From: Sciurus carolinensis
Taxonomy: Eukaryota > Chordata > Mammalia > Rodentia > Sciuridae
Assembly: GCF_902686445.1 (NCBI RefSeq)
Contig: NC_062219.1
Location: forward strand, 112,965,160-113,029,159
DNA: 64,000 nt
Direction of reading: 5' to 3'
The notes beneath the pieces are model-generated. The model made no database searches, was not told where the DNA came from, and was given only the letters and a program-made list of their open reading frames with translations. Position 1 is the first letter of the stretch; each line of letters starts with the position of its first letter. This document shows positions 44,690 through 56,514 of this stretch, in pieces. The translations under genes and the position numbers were made by a program.

Positions 44690-45265
44690 CTCAATGGATT
44701 CACAGAAGCCTTTATTCCTTCATGGACTTGGGCACCATTGGGGCCCATTTTCTGGGCACCAAAATGGCCCTCAGTTACAGAGGGGATTTTGGTTTTATAG
44801 GGTACCATGAGGATGATATAATCATTGGATACCATGCCTATGCAGTTTTTTTTTGTTTGTTTGTTTGTTTGTTTTCCTTTTTGGCAGTGCTGGGGATTGA
44901 ACCCAGGGCCTTGTGCTTGCAAGGCAAGCACTCTACCAACTGAGATATCTCCCCAGCCCTCTTGTGCAGTTTTGACCATCAGGAGCTAGTTGTATAGGTT
45001 AAAACAAGACCCCAAGGAATGAGTACTCAAATCTTGCCCATTGTCATTTAAGACTGGTTTGCCATGGGGGAAGGTCAAGGTTTAGGGCCCAGCATTCAGT
45101 ACCTGCCCCTTTCCCCCAAAGCCCATTGTTATCAGGAAAGAACACACTGGAAGAGGTTTAATATTTGGCCAATTTTCTCCTCCCTCCTTCCAAGCCACAC
45201 TGTCCCTTCATTTTTCTTGGGTAGCTGTCTTATAGAAACATTGTTTTCCATAACCCTTCAGAACT
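44690..45265 (-). mobile_element. ERV/MaLR-type LTR, copy 2 of an inverted pair, with nested ID
   Basis: Reverse-complement match to 34986-35460. On the minus strand an AATAAA lies at 44711-44716, near the 3' end. Split by an ID at about 44847-44959. Confidence 0.7.
44847..44959 (-). mobile_element. ID SINE nested in LTR, antisense
   Basis: T-tract and GTTT repeats, then a near-consensus ID. TGCAGTTTT occurs on both sides (44840-44848, 44966-44974) as a probable duplication. Confidence 0.88.
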
Positions 45266-45454
45266 GAAAAGAGAGTAAGGAGTATGTAGAGATCAAAATT
45301 AATTCAGAGAAGTGAGTTAGTTTTAAGACTTGAACCCTGGTAACCTTGAGTACCCTTTCAATAACACTGGTGAGGGGGAACAAGGGAGACAGAGGACAAA
45401 AATCTGAGGATTTCCAGAGTGGAGTCTAATGAGCACACCTGCTGTGTTTGAATG
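45266..45454. other. Unique sequence
   Basis: Nothing recognisable. Confidence 0.3.
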
Positions 45455-45720
45455 TCTTCTGTGGTCTGAATGTCTGTGTACTCACCCTCCCAAATTTGTG
45501 TTTGGATATCCTAACCCCCAGGGGATGTATAAAGAGGTGGGACTTTTGGGAGGTGAAAACCTCATGAATGGAATTAGTGTACTTATTAAAAGAGACCCCA
45601 GGAAGACTCTCACCTCTTCTACCATGTGAAAATATAGTGAGAAGGTACCATCATGAATCATAATGCAGGTGCTCACCAGATACCAAATTTCTGGTACCTT
45701 CATTTTGGACTTTCCACCCC
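45455..45720 (+). repeat. MaLR-type LTR relic
   Basis: GGTGGGACTTTTGGGAGGTG, CTCATGAATGGAATTAGTG and CTTCATTTTGGACTTTCCAC words; the 3' end is cut by an ID. Confidence 0.65.
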
Positions 45721-45736
45721 CTGGAAAGGTCAAAAT

Positions 45737-45815
45737 ATAAAGTTCAGTGGTAGAGCACTTGCCTAGAATGCATGAGGCTCTAGCTTCATTCTGAAGTACT
45801 GCCAAAATAAATAAA
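45737..45815 (+). mobile_element. ID SINE, 5' truncated
   Basis: TTCAGTGGTAGAGCACTTGC body and AATAAATAAATAAG tail. Confidence 0.8.
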
Positions 45816-45987
45816 TAAGTTAAAGTTCTATTGTTTATGAGCTACCCAATTTATAATATTTTATCAGCTTCAACCTTCCAGACAGAGTAAAATGGAAGTA
45901 AGCTTTATAAAGAAGATCCAGAAAAATTGTTTATCTTAAAGAGCTATCTAAAATCACAAAAAATCTCCCCTAAGAATTCATAAGAAA

Positions 45988-46175
45988 CTCCACACCTGTA
46001 ATCCAGCTACTCAGGAGGTTAAGGCAGAAGAATCACAGATTCCAGGCTAGCCTGGGCAATTTAGCTAGACTCTGTCTCAAAATTTAAAAAAATATAAACT
46101 ACATTTCAAGTGTTGAAATGTAGTTCAGTGCTAGGCCTTGGGTTCGATCCACAGTACCACCAAAAAAAAAAAAAA
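45988..46175 (+). mobile_element. B1-ID composite SINE, diverged
   Basis: CACACCTGTAATCCAGCTAC B1 part, ID part with GGTTCGATCC box B and an A-tract 46160-46175. Confidence 0.8.
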
Positions 46176-46500
46176 AAGAGTGAAAGAAAGAAAAAAAAAT
46201 TATAAGAACAGGAGAGTGAAATATAAATTTACAGCCAGAATTCATATTGCCTTAGGATCTTAAAACCCTCAAGCCCCAGTGGGCCCTGGGTTTCAAGTCA
46301 GAAATTTATTGAAAAGTGATTTTAGACCAAGAGTGACCCCATGTTTTTGGCCTAAAAAGATGTAAATATCTGGATGAATAACAGGTCTCAAAAATGGAAT
46401 ATGAATTTACATTATAATTATATTATGAATCACAAAATAATCAGGAAAAAAGACCCTACGGTGACAGCTAGAAGAAGTAATAAAAAGGAATCAGATCTTC
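46176..46500. other. AT-rich sequence before the full-length L1
   Basis: Nothing recognisable. Confidence 0.3.
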
Positions 46501-47236
46501 AAAGACTTCAACTAGGATCCAAGATGGCGGACTAGAGGGAGGCTACGTTCCTTGTCACTCTGTAACTCAGAATTCAAGCAGAGGACATCTGTTTCTTGGT
46601 GAGGCAGTTTTTGCTGCTTATCAATCCCCTGCTGTTTACCCCATTTGTCCACTGTGATCACCTGAAGTCTGCCAGCATATCGACTACTTTTTGAGTGCAG
46701 ATTGCTCACTGATTGGTGCCTATCATCTGCCATTTGCCTGCCTCTTGCCTTTCCATTGCCTGCCTTTCACCTAACCATCACCCACTGCCCGAGGTCCACC
46801 TGCTGATTGTCTGCTGGTAGCCAGAAGACCGACTGCAGACCACCAGTGGATCACCAGCTGTCTGCTGTTGCCTGGAAGTCCACTGTCACAGAAGCTGCAG
46901 GTTTGGTTACACGTGGCTGCTGCCATTTTGAGACAACAGCTAGGACCTGTAAGACCCCTGGCAGGACTGACTAAGCCCTGTCTCCAGGACCCCTCCTGAC
47001 CAACCACACCCCACCTCCAGGAACCCACATACCAAGCAGCAGCTCCCCATTTGCCAACATGTTTGGAAGCCAGCGTGACCATCTTGGATTATCCTGGAAG
47101 CAGAAGCTCTCATCTTTAGGTGGGGCAAATCCCACCCTGAGACGCCTGCTGGAGACTACAAGCTCATTGTCTGGTACCTCTCATGCATCAGGCTACTGAA
47201 GACTGGGAGGTTTGAATACTACATGACTATTATAGT

Positions 47237-47786
47237 TGTTATGGGACGCAACTTAAGAACAGACCCATCACCACTGAGAAGTCCAAATTTGTCTTTATTA
47301 AGCCAGCGGCTGATTGTCTCACACAATGCCCCACAAAAATGGCTATTGGGAGAACAGCCCCGACCATAGGGTTGTAGGGGTTCTTATACCAAAAATCACA
47401 TCAATCATAAGTGTCCGTTGCTATGATTTGAAGTTACAAACTAAAATCATGAGATCATCAACAGAGAGAGAAGTGGGTCAAAATGACCCTTACCTAGGTA
47501 CAAACTAAAGAATGGTTACTAACATCCACACAATCACTGTTCACATGGTACATTGTTTAGGAGCAATAGGAACCAAAAGAGCAATTTTCTTTACATAGGA
47601 ACTGTCATTTTGTATTGTTAAACATGTCACACTAAGTAACTGATGATGGGTACAGAGGCAGGGTGTTCCCATGGGAGAAGCTTATTTCCTACATAACAAG
47701 GAGTCTCAGAGCAAAATGGAGTCTGTTTAGTCATTTCGCTTGTAGTCTGGCCTATAAATTCTCATGGAGCCAGATCTGTCAGTCCA
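47237..47786 (-). mobile_element. Solo ERV LTR (550 bp) nested in the L1 5' UTR
   Basis: Flanked by TAGT (47233-47236 and 47787-47790). On the minus strand it begins TG and ends CA, with a TATA-like GGTATAAGAA (47381-47390) and AATAAA (47294-47299) in the right order for U3-R-U5. A 4-bp duplication fits ERV1/gammaretrovirus-like integration. No internal viral genes remain, so it is a recombination-derived solo LTR. Confidence 0.82.
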
Positions 47787-47826
47787 TAGTGTAGTTTTTT
47801 TTTTTTTTTTTTTTAAATTCTTTTTG

Positions 47827-47828
<2 letters not shown>

Positions 47829-47862
<34 letters not shown>

Positions 47863-47938
47863 AGTGCTGGGGATTGAACCCAGGGCCTTGCGCTTGCGAG
47901 GCAGGCACTCTACCAACTGAGCTACATTCCCAGCCCCT
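47829..47938 (-). mobile_element. ID SINE nested in L1, antisense
   Basis: T-tract of about 32, then a near-consensus ID body. A second T-tract at 47796-47815 precedes it. Confidence 0.9.
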
Positions 47939-48408
47939 GAAAATTTTTAAGTTTTTTATTTCTTTACTTTTCTTGCTCTATTTTCCTTTTGTTTACCTGT
48001 TTCCTCAGAGTCTCTTCTCCCTTTTCTCATGCTAACAATGAACTTTTTTGATTACATTTTCATTCTTTCTATGATCTAGAACTTCTATATACTCTTTTCC
48101 TATCCCACTAACAGTTATATCCTACACCCCTCCCCATCCTCTTTGTCCTCCATTAGAAACTGCAGACCTTATTGCAAATCTATTTGTTATACTGGAGATA
48201 ATAATTGAACTCATTCTGTTTATTATGACAATATTGTTAATGTCTTCATAGAGGCTATTTGGTATAGGGCTGCATATTGTCTGTACTGGGCACTGCTAAT
48301 ACTGATCTTCCCCTTAAAGAAGAGGTTTTGGAAACCTATAGGGTCACTATAATCCTATAGGGGGAAAACCGTAATACTTCAGATTTGCACTACTAGAGGG
48401 GAAGATAC

Positions 48409-49580
48409 ATGAACAACATGAAAAAACAAGGGAAGAAAATGATCCAAATAAACCTAGATTCTATATTAATAGAACCCAGTGACAGCATAGTAGAAGAAAT
48501 GTCAGAAAAGGAGTTCAGAATATACATAATTAAAATGATTGGTGAAGCAAAAAATGAGATAAGAAAGCAAATGCAAGCAATGAATGATCACTCCAATAAA
48601 CAGTTGAAAGAGCAACTGCAGGAAGCAAAAGATCATTTCAACAAAGAGATAGAGATTCTCAAAAAAAAAAAAACCAAAAAAACAAAAAAAAACCAGAAAT
48701 CCTTGAAATGAAGGAAACAATAAACCAAATAAAAAACTCAATGAAAAGTATCACCAACAGATGCTTGGAAGCAACAGATCTCTTGGAAGACAGAACCTCA
48801 GACAATGAAGACAAAATATTTAATCTTGAAAACAAAGTTGATCAAACAGAGAAGATGGTAAAAAATCATGAACAAAACCTCCAAAAACTATGGGACATCA
48901 TGAAGAGACCAAATTTAAGAATTATTGGGATTGAGGAAGGCACAGAGATACAAACCAAAGGAATGAACAACCTATTCAATGAAATAATATCAGAAAATTT
49001 CCCAAATCTGAAGAATGAGATGGAAAATCAAATATAAGAAGCTTACAAGGGCCGGGGATATAGCTCAGTTGGTAGAGTGCTTGCCTCACAAGCATAAGAC
49101 CCTGGGTTCAATCCCCAGCACTGAAAAAAAAAAAAAAAAAAAAGAAGCTTACAGAGCACCAAATGCACAAAATCACAACAGATCCACACCAACGCACATT
49201 ATAATGAAAATGCCTAACATGCAAAATAAAGATAGAATTTTGAAGGCTGCAAGAGAAAAGCATCAGATTACATATAGGGGGAAATCAATACAGATATCAG
49301 CAGATTTCTCAACCCAGACTCTAGTCCACCATCTTGGATCAACCTCCTCAGCCCAGACTCTAAAAGCTAGAAGGGGCTGGAACAGCATATTTAAAGTTCT
49401 GAAAGAACATGATTTCCAACCAAGAATCCTATACCCAGCAAACTAACCTTCAGATTTGAAGATGAAGTAAAATCCTTCCATGATAAACAAAAGTTAAGAG
49501 AATTTACAAATAGAAAGTCCAGGCTACAGAATATTCTCAGCAAAATATTCCATGAGGAGGAAATGAAAAACAACAAATGT
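48409..49580 (+). pseudogene. L1 ORF1 remnant
   Basis: ORF1 encodes the RNA-binding chaperone of the L1 particle. A coiled-coil part (48409-48705) is frameshifted at an A-rich run (48661-48690) into a second frame to 49036. The C-terminal domain (REKHQITY, FKVLKEHDFQPRILYP) follows after the ID at 49048-49141, and a further shift occurs at about 49445. It also carries a repeated CCCAGACTCTA (49314, 49354). Confidence 0.88.
49048..49141 (+). mobile_element. ID SINE nested in L1 ORF1
   Basis: Near-consensus ID. AAGAAGCTTACA is repeated exactly at 49036-49047 and 49142-49153. Confidence 0.95.
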
Positions 49581-49659
49581 AGGTCAACAAAGGGAGGAAC
49601 TACCTTAAAGGAAAAATCAATCAAAGGAGAAACCAAGTCAAGTTAAAAGCCAAAAATAA

Positions 49660-49762
49660 TGGGGCTGGAGATATAGCTCAGTTGGTAGAGTGCTTGCCTT
49701 GCAAGCACAGGCCCTGGGTTCAATCCGTAGCAGCACAAAAGAAAAAAAAAAAAAAAAAAAAG
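49660..49762 (+). mobile_element. ID SINE nested at the L1 ORF1/ORF2 junction
   Basis: Near-consensus ID with A-tract 49742-49761. AAAAGCC-type sequence on both sides is an imperfect duplication. Confidence 0.9.
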
Positions 49763-52700
49763 CCCAAATGATCGGAATACAAGGCATAAACTCATCAATC
49801 AAAAGACATAGACTGGCAGTTTGGATTAAAAAGAGAGACCCAACAATATTCTGCCTTCAAGAGACTCATCTCATAAAAAAAGACAAACCTACCATGTACA
49901 TGGACTCAGTAAAAAAGTGGGGGTTTCCATCCTTATATCAGATAAAGTGGACTTCAAATCAAAGTTAGTCAGAAGGGATAAAGAAGGACATTTCATACTG
50001 CTTAAGGGAACCATAAATCAGGAAGACATAATGATCATAAAGATTTATGCCCCAAACAACAATGCACCCATGTACATCAAACAAACCCTTCTCAATTCCA
50101 GGAATCAAATAGACCACAACACAATAATTCTGGGTAACTTTAACACACTGCTGTCACCACTGGATAGATCTTCCAAACAAAAGCTAAACAAAGAAACCAT
50201 AGAACTCAATAACACAATCAATAACTTAGACTTAATAGAGATATATAGAATATTCCATCCATTAATAAGCGAATATACTTTCTTCTCAGCAACACATGGA
50301 TCCTTCTCTAAAATAGACCAAATGTTGTGCCACAAAACAGCCCTTAGTAAATGCAAAAAAAAAAAAAAAAAAAAAAAAGTTCTATGAGACCATAATGGAA
50401 TGAAATTAGAAATCAAAGACAAAATAAAAAACAGAAATTACTCCAACACCTGGAAACTAAATAATATGCTATTGAATTAAGCATGGATAACAGAAAACAT
50501 CAGTGAGGAGATAAAAAAAATTCTTAGAGATAAATGAGAAAATGATACAACATTATCAAAATCTCTGGGACACTATGATAGCAGTACTAAGAGGAAAGTT
50601 CATTGCATGGAGCACATTCAAGAAAAGAATAAAAAGTCAACAACTAAATGACCTAATGTTACAGCTCAAAGCCTGTGGGGAATGGGGCTACTATATCATA
50701 CTAAAGCCATAGAAAGAGAAGAACAGAACAACACCACAAGTAGTAGAAAACAGGAAATAATTAAAATTAGAGCTGAAATCAATGAAATAAAAATGAAAGA
50801 AACAATTCAAAAAATTCACAAAACGAAAAGTTGTTTCTTTGAAAAAGTAAACAAAATAGATAAACCCTTAGCCACAGTAACAAAGAGGAGAGAGAAAACT
50901 CAAATTACTACAATTCATGATGAGAAAGAAATAACATGACAGACACCACTGAAATACATAACATAATGAGAAGCTACTTTGAAAATGTATACTCCAACAA
51001 AACAGAAAATATTGAAGACATTGACAAATTTCTAGAGACATGATCCTCCCAAACTGAACCAGGAGGACATACACAATTTAAACAGATCAATTACAAACAA
51101 TGAAATAGAAGAACCATCAAAAGCCTACCAACCAAGAAAAGCCCAGGAGCAGACAGATTCTCAGCCGAGTTCTACAAGACCTTCAAAGAAGAACTCATTC
51201 CAATACTTCTCAAAGTATTCCAGGAAATAGAAGAGGAGGGAACCCTTCCAAACTTATTCTATGAAGCTAGTATTACTCTCATACCCAAAATAGGCAAAGA
51301 CATATCAAAGAAAGAAAATTTTAGGCCAATATCTCTGATGAATATAGATGCAAAAATTCTTAACAAAATCCTGGCAAACCACATACAAAAACATATTAAG
51401 AAGATAGTGCACCAGAATCAAGTGGGTTTCATCCCAGGGATGCAAGGTTGATTTAACATTGGAAATCAATAAATGTAATTCATCACATCAATAAACTTAA
51501 GATTAAGGATCATAGGATTATTTCAATTCACACAGAGGAAGCGTTCAACAAAATACAACACCCCTTCATGCTCTAAACACTAGAAAAAATAGGGATAGTA
51601 GGAACATACCTCAACATTATAAAGGCTACTTATGCTAAGCCCATGACTAACATCATTCTTTTTTATTTTTTAATTTTTTAAATTGTAGATGAACACAATG
51701 CCTTTATTTTATTTATTTGTTTTTATGTGGTGCTGAGGATCAAACCCAGTGCCTCACATGTGCCAGGCAAGCACTCTCCCACTGAGCCACAACCTCAGCT
51801 CCCCAACATAATTCTTAATGGAGAAAAACTGAAAGCATTCCCTTTAAAAACTGGAACAAGATAGGGATGCCCTCTTTCACCACTTCTATTCAACATCATC
51901 CTTGAAATGCTATCCAGAGCAATTAGACAGACAAAAGAAATTAAAGGGAAATAGGAAAAGAAGAACTCAAATGTCACTATTTGCTGATGACATGATTCTA
52001 TATTTAGAAGATCAAAAAAACTCCACCAGAAAACTTCTAGACCTCATAAATGAATTCAGCAAAATAGCAGGATATAAAATCAACACACATAAATCTAAAG
52101 TATTTTTATTCATAAGTGATGAAACATCTGAAAGGGAAACGAGAAAAACAACTCTGTTCACAATAGCCTCAAAACAAACAAACAAACAAACAAAAAACTT
52201 GGGAATCAATCTAACCAAAAACGTGAAAGATCTCTACAATGAAAACTACAAAACATTGAAGAAAGAAATTGAGGAAGAACTTAGAAGATGGAAAGATCTC
52301 CCATGTTCTTGGATAGGCAGAATTAATATTATCAAAATGACCATACTTCCAAAGGCGCTATACAGATTTAACACAATTCTAATTAAAATTCCAATGACAT
52401 TTCTCATAGAAACAGAAAAAGCAATCATGAAATTCATCTGGAAAAACAGAAAGTCAAAGCAATCCTAGGCAGGAAGTGTGATGCAGGAGGTATCACAACA
52501 CCAGATCTTAAACTCTACTATAGAGTAATAGTAACAAAAATGGCATGGTATTGGCACCAAAATAGACAGGTAGACCAGTGATATGGGATAAAAGACACAG
52601 AGACATACCCACATAAGTACAGCTACCTCATACTAGACAGAGGTGCCAAAAACTTACAAGAGAGAAAAGATAGCCTCTTCAACAAATGATGCTGGGAAAA

Positions 52701-53545
52701 CTGGAAATCCATATGCAGTAAAATGAAATTAAACCCCTATCTCTCACTCTGTAGAAAACTCAACTCAAAATGGATAAAGGAGCTAGGAATCAGGCCCAAG
52801 ACCCTTCACCAAACAGAAGAAAATGTAGGCCTGAATCTCCATCACATTGACTTAGTACCAGACTTCCTTAACAAGACCCCCATAGTGCAAGAAATAAATG
52901 CAGGAATCAATAAGTGGGATAGATTCAAACTAAAAAGCTTTTTCTCAGCACAGGAAACAATCAATAATGTGAAAAGAGAGCCTACAGAGTGGGAGAAAAT
53001 CTTTTCCACACATACTTCAGACAGAGCACTCATCTCCAAAGTTTATAAAGAACTTAAAAAACTTTACACCCAAAATACAAAGAACCCAATCAATAAATGG
53101 GCTAAGGAAATGGACAGATACTTCACAGAAGAAGATATACAGGTGATCAACAAATATATGAAAAAGTGCTCATCATCTCTAGTAATTAGAGAAATGCAAA
53201 TTAAAACCACCCTAAGATTTCATCTTACTCCAATTAGAATGGCTATTATCAAGAACACAAGCAATAATAAGTGTTGCTGTGGATGTGGGGAAAAAGGCAC
53301 ACTCACTCATACATTGCTGGTGGAGTTGCAAGTTGGTGCAACCACACTGGAAAGCAGAATGGAGATTCCTCAGAAAACTTGGAATGGACCCATTTGACAC
53401 AGCTATCCCATTCCTCTGTTTATACCCAAAGGACTTAAAATCAACATACTACAGTGATGCAGCCACATCAGTGTTCATAGCAGCTCAATTCACAATAGGG
53501 GATTGTGGAACCAACCTAGATGCCCTTCAATTGATGAATGTATAA
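49763..53545 (+). pseudogene. L1 ORF2 remnant (endonuclease-reverse transcriptase)
   Basis: ORF2 makes the nicking endonuclease and reverse transcriptase that copy L1 into the genome. The N-terminal endonuclease is seen at 49763-50360 (LQETHLIKKD in frame 1, then IYAPNN in frame 2). The usual Gly-Asp-Phe-Asn is Gly-Asn-Phe-Asn at 50133-50144. The RT active-site FADD lies at 51980-51991. The C-terminal Cys-rich region (53270-53300) is frameshifted by an extra ACTC. Many stops and an A-tract of 23 (50357-50379) break the frame. Confidence 0.92.
51661..51804 (-). mobile_element. ID SINE, long-tail type, nested in L1 ORF2, antisense
   Basis: AACATCATTCTT (51649-51660) and AACATAATTCTT (51805-51816) flank it. 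Confidence 0.93.
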
Positions 53546-53963
53546 AGAAACTGTGGTATATATACACAATGGAATATTAGTCATAAAGAAGAATAAAACT
53601 ATGGCATTCGCTGGTAAATGGATGAAGTTGGAAAATATCATGCTAAGTGAAATAGGCCAAGCCCCAAAAAACCAAAGGTCAAATGTTTTCTCCGATAAGT
53701 GGATGATGAAATATAATGGGGGGGGCTAATGAGGGGGAAGAGAAGAATGAAGGAACTTTGGATGGTGCAGAGGAAAATGGGGTGGGAGGGGGTGGGGAAT
53801 GGAAAGATAGTAGAACGAAATAGTATTACCCTATGTACATGTATGATTACATGAATGGTATGAATCTACATTGTGTACAACCATAGAAATGAAAAGTTGT
53901 ACCCCATTTGTGTACAATGAACCAAAATGCAGTCTGTAAAAATTAAAAAAAAGACTTTAACTA

Positions 53964-54540
53964 CTTTAGTAATCTGCCTTTTAATATAAATTGAGTATTT
54001 CCCCTATGATGGAATTAAAGAGGAGATTGAAACTATGAGAAAAGAGTCACTGACTATGTTAACAACCAAGGCTTTGGGAAAAGAACCGAACAGAAAGGCT
54101 AGAAATGAAAGCTAAGAGACATAGAAGTAGAGTGATTATCAGCATTCAATCTGTTATTTTGCTGCCACCATTATTTTCCCTCTCCCACACCATTTTACAA
54201 CCTAGATTGCTAGCCCACGAACTTCCTAGTCAGTCATTGGTCCAGATTGTTAGCCTGCAAACCTCCTCGCCAGCCATTGGTTCAATTGCTATTAGCCTGC
54301 AAAATTTCATTACTTAAGAATAGCTCCTCTGCCATTTTCTCTCCCTCTCTCCTTTCTCTTTCTCTCTCTCTCTCCCTCCCTCCCTGTTTCTCTCTCTTTT
54401 TTCTCTCTATTTTCTCTCTCTCTGTTTTCTCTCTCTCTTTCTCTCACCCTGCAGACACCCTGCCTGTCCACTTAATAAAATCTCTTGGGTGAGTTCTCGT
54501 GTCTGGAGTGTTTTTCTGGGTGCTCTCAGTGATGACATCA
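53964..54540 (+). mobile_element. ERV-type LTR with repeated CCAAT-bearing units
   Basis: About 54000-54540 shows LTR layout. Imperfect tandem units of about 40 bp, each with an inverted CCAAT (CATTGG), lie at 54206-54305, followed by a CT-rich tract (54338-54450), AATAAA (54474-54479) and a TCTTGGGTGAGTTCTCGTGT U5-like part. No viral genes follow. The ends are approximate. Confidence 0.6.
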
Positions 54541-55009
54541 TATATCTATATCCATATCTATATTGGATCCATTTCAGAATTACAGATCTGCACTCTCCAG
54601 CACAGTAGCCACTAACCCATGTGTGTCCACTGAGCATTCGAAATGGACTAGCACATTGAGATGTACTGTAAGAATAAAACACACAGCAGTTTTTGAATAT
54701 TTAATGTGAAACATGTAAAATAACGTTAATATTTTTATTCACAATATGTCAAAAGAAAATTTTGGAAATGCTATATTAAATATTAAAGTTAATTTCATCC
54801 TTTTTAGTATGGATACTAGAAAAATTTTAATGTGGCTTGTGGTATATTTCTATTGGACATGCTACTCTGGACAGGGATTGGTAAATGGCAACTAGTAGGT
54901 GAAATCTGATCTGGCATCCAGTTTTTGTAAATAAAGTTTTATTAGAATACCATCATGCACATTTGCTTATATCTTGCCTATGACTACTTTTGTATTTGCT
55001 GGATCTGGA
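54541..55009. other. AT-rich sequence, not named
   Basis: No feature recognised. Confidence 0.3.
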
Positions 55010-55345
55010 CTGTCCCCCCAAAGTCCATGTGTTAGTTTGACCTCCAACTCAGTGCTGTAAGGAGGTGGTGAAACCTTTAAGAAGTAAGGTGTAGTAGAAG
55101 TTCTTAAGTCATTGGGGGCATGACCTTGAAGTGGATAGTGGAGCTCCCACCCCTTCTTTCTTTTTCTTGCTTCCTGGTTGCCATGAGATGAGCAGCCACA
55201 CACGCCTACCATAATGAACAGCCTTGCCACAGGTCCAAAAGCAACAGAGTCAACTGACCATGAACTGAAACCTCAAAAACTGTGAGCCAAAATAAACCTT
55301 TCTTCTTTTTAAGTTATCTCAGTTGTTACATTAACAGCTAAAAAA
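55010..55345 (+). repeat. MaLR-type LTR relic
   Basis: GGTGGTGAAACCTTTAAGAA and AAAACTGTGAGCCAAAATAA with AATAAA near the 3' end, as in MaLR LTRs. Confidence 0.65.
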
Positions 55346-55379
55346 CACAATACTACTATGTTAGAGCTGAATATTTACA

Positions 55380-55436
55380 ATATACTTGCCTAGCATGTTG
55401 AAGGTCCTGGGTTCCAGTCCTGCCAAAAATAAAGAC
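55380..55436 (+). mobile_element. ID SINE, 5' truncated
   Basis: CTTGCCTAGCATGTTGAAGG and box B GGTTCCAGTCC. Confidence 0.7.
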
Positions 55437-55856
55437 AAAGTAAAGAGGAAAACAAAAACAAAAACAAAAACAAAACAGTAAAATTTGGATAAAGAGAAAG
55501 CAAAAAATAAATTTGTAGCCATAAACTCAAATATATCAGTAACTGTAGGAAATACAATTGGACTAAAGTTTTTCACTTAAAAAATAGATTGGCAATCTGA
55601 ATTGTTAAAAATCAACTATATGCTGTTTAAAACATATGGATGCAGAAAAGTTGAAAGTAAAAGGATTAAAATATCAGGAAAATACCCTTAAATAAAGCTG
55701 GTGCAGATTTATTAATATCAGACAAAATGGACTTTGAGGAAAACAGTATTAGGGCTAAAAGGAATCATGAAAGTGAAAACAGAAGTGCTGAATTTACAGG
55801 AAAAGATATTAGTTCTAAACTTGTATGCACCTAATGATCGAGCTTCAAAATATGTA

Positions 55857-55935
55857 AAGCTAGTGGTAGAGTGCTTGTCTAGCATGTGTGAGGCCCTGGT
55901 TTCAATTTCTAGGACTGTAAAATAATAAATGAACA
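55857..55935 (+). mobile_element. ID SINE, 5' truncated
   Basis: TAGTGGTAGAGTGCTTGTCT and AATAATAAATGAACAAAAC tail. Confidence 0.8.
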
Positions 55936-56010
55936 AAACAAAAAACCCCCCAAATATAACTTGGTAGAATAGTAAGGAAAGAATAAACGCACCACCAATT
56001 AGGTGTGTGT

Positions 56011-56168
56011 GTGTTTTTTTTTTTTCTTTCTGGCACTGGGGAATGAATCCAGGGGGCACTTTACCACTCAATCCTTTTTATGATTTCTTTTGAGACAGGA
56101 TATTGCTAAGTTGCTGATACTGGCCTTGAACTTGGAATTCTCCTGCCTTGGTCTTCCAAGTAGCTAGG
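56011..56168 (-). mobile_element. B1-ID composite SINE, antisense
   Basis: GGCACTGGGGAATGAATCCA ID half and GAGACAGGATATTGCTAAGT B1 half, cut short. Confidence 0.85.
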
Positions 56169-56455
56169 TGTTTTTTAGTATTTTTCTCTCTGTAACTAAT
56201 AGATTTAAGTTGACAAAATTCAATTATCATATGAAAGATTTGAATAACACAGTAAGATGTTTTAATAAAAGCATTACATCCACTATTGCATAGGGCACAT
56301 ATTCTTTCCAAATATACATAGAATATTGACTACATGGAACTGACCACAAACTAAGCTATAGAGCAAGTCTCAAAATTTTTTTCTGGATTTGGTATTGCAC
56401 ATGGTATGTTCTCTCACTACAGTGCAATTGATTTAGAATAAAAATGAGGGTGGGG

Positions 56456-56458
<3 letters not shown>

Positions 56459-56503
<45 letters not shown>
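56459..56503. repeat. (GA)22 microsatellite
   Basis: Perfect AG run, probably polymorphic. Confidence 0.93.
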
Positions 56504-56506
<3 letters not shown>

Positions 56507-56514
56507 TGAAAAGT

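Larger units (their letters stand above)
46515..48408 (+). promoter_or_regulatory. L1 5' UTR/internal promoter, interrupted
   Basis: CCAAGATGGCGG at 46519-46530 is a YY1 site, as at the start of human L1. The rest is a CTG/CCACC-rich region (46600-47200), then after the LTR and ID insertions a T-rich part (47945-48400) leading to the ORF1 ATG at 48409. There is no ORF of note. Confidence 0.75.
46515..53949 (+). mobile_element. Full-length L1 retrotransposon, decayed, carrying five nested insertions
   Basis: AAAGACTTCAACTA (46501-46514) and AAAGACTTTAACTA (53950-53963) flank the element, fixing both ends. It has a 5' UTR starting with a YY1 site, ORF1, ORF2 and a 3' UTR ending in an A-rich tail. 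Later insertions are an LTR (47237-47786) and four ID SINEs. Frameshifts and stops in both ORFs and loss of an endonuclease residue mean it cannot move on its own. Confidence 0.95.

Noticed and set aside
47237..47786. Provirus with internal genes
   Set aside because: Only 550 bp between the 4-bp duplications; no gag, pol or env sequence is present, so it is a solo LTR.
48409..53545. Possibly active L1 with both ORFs
   Set aside because: Several frameshifts, stops, SINE insertions and a changed endonuclease residue rule out autonomous activity.
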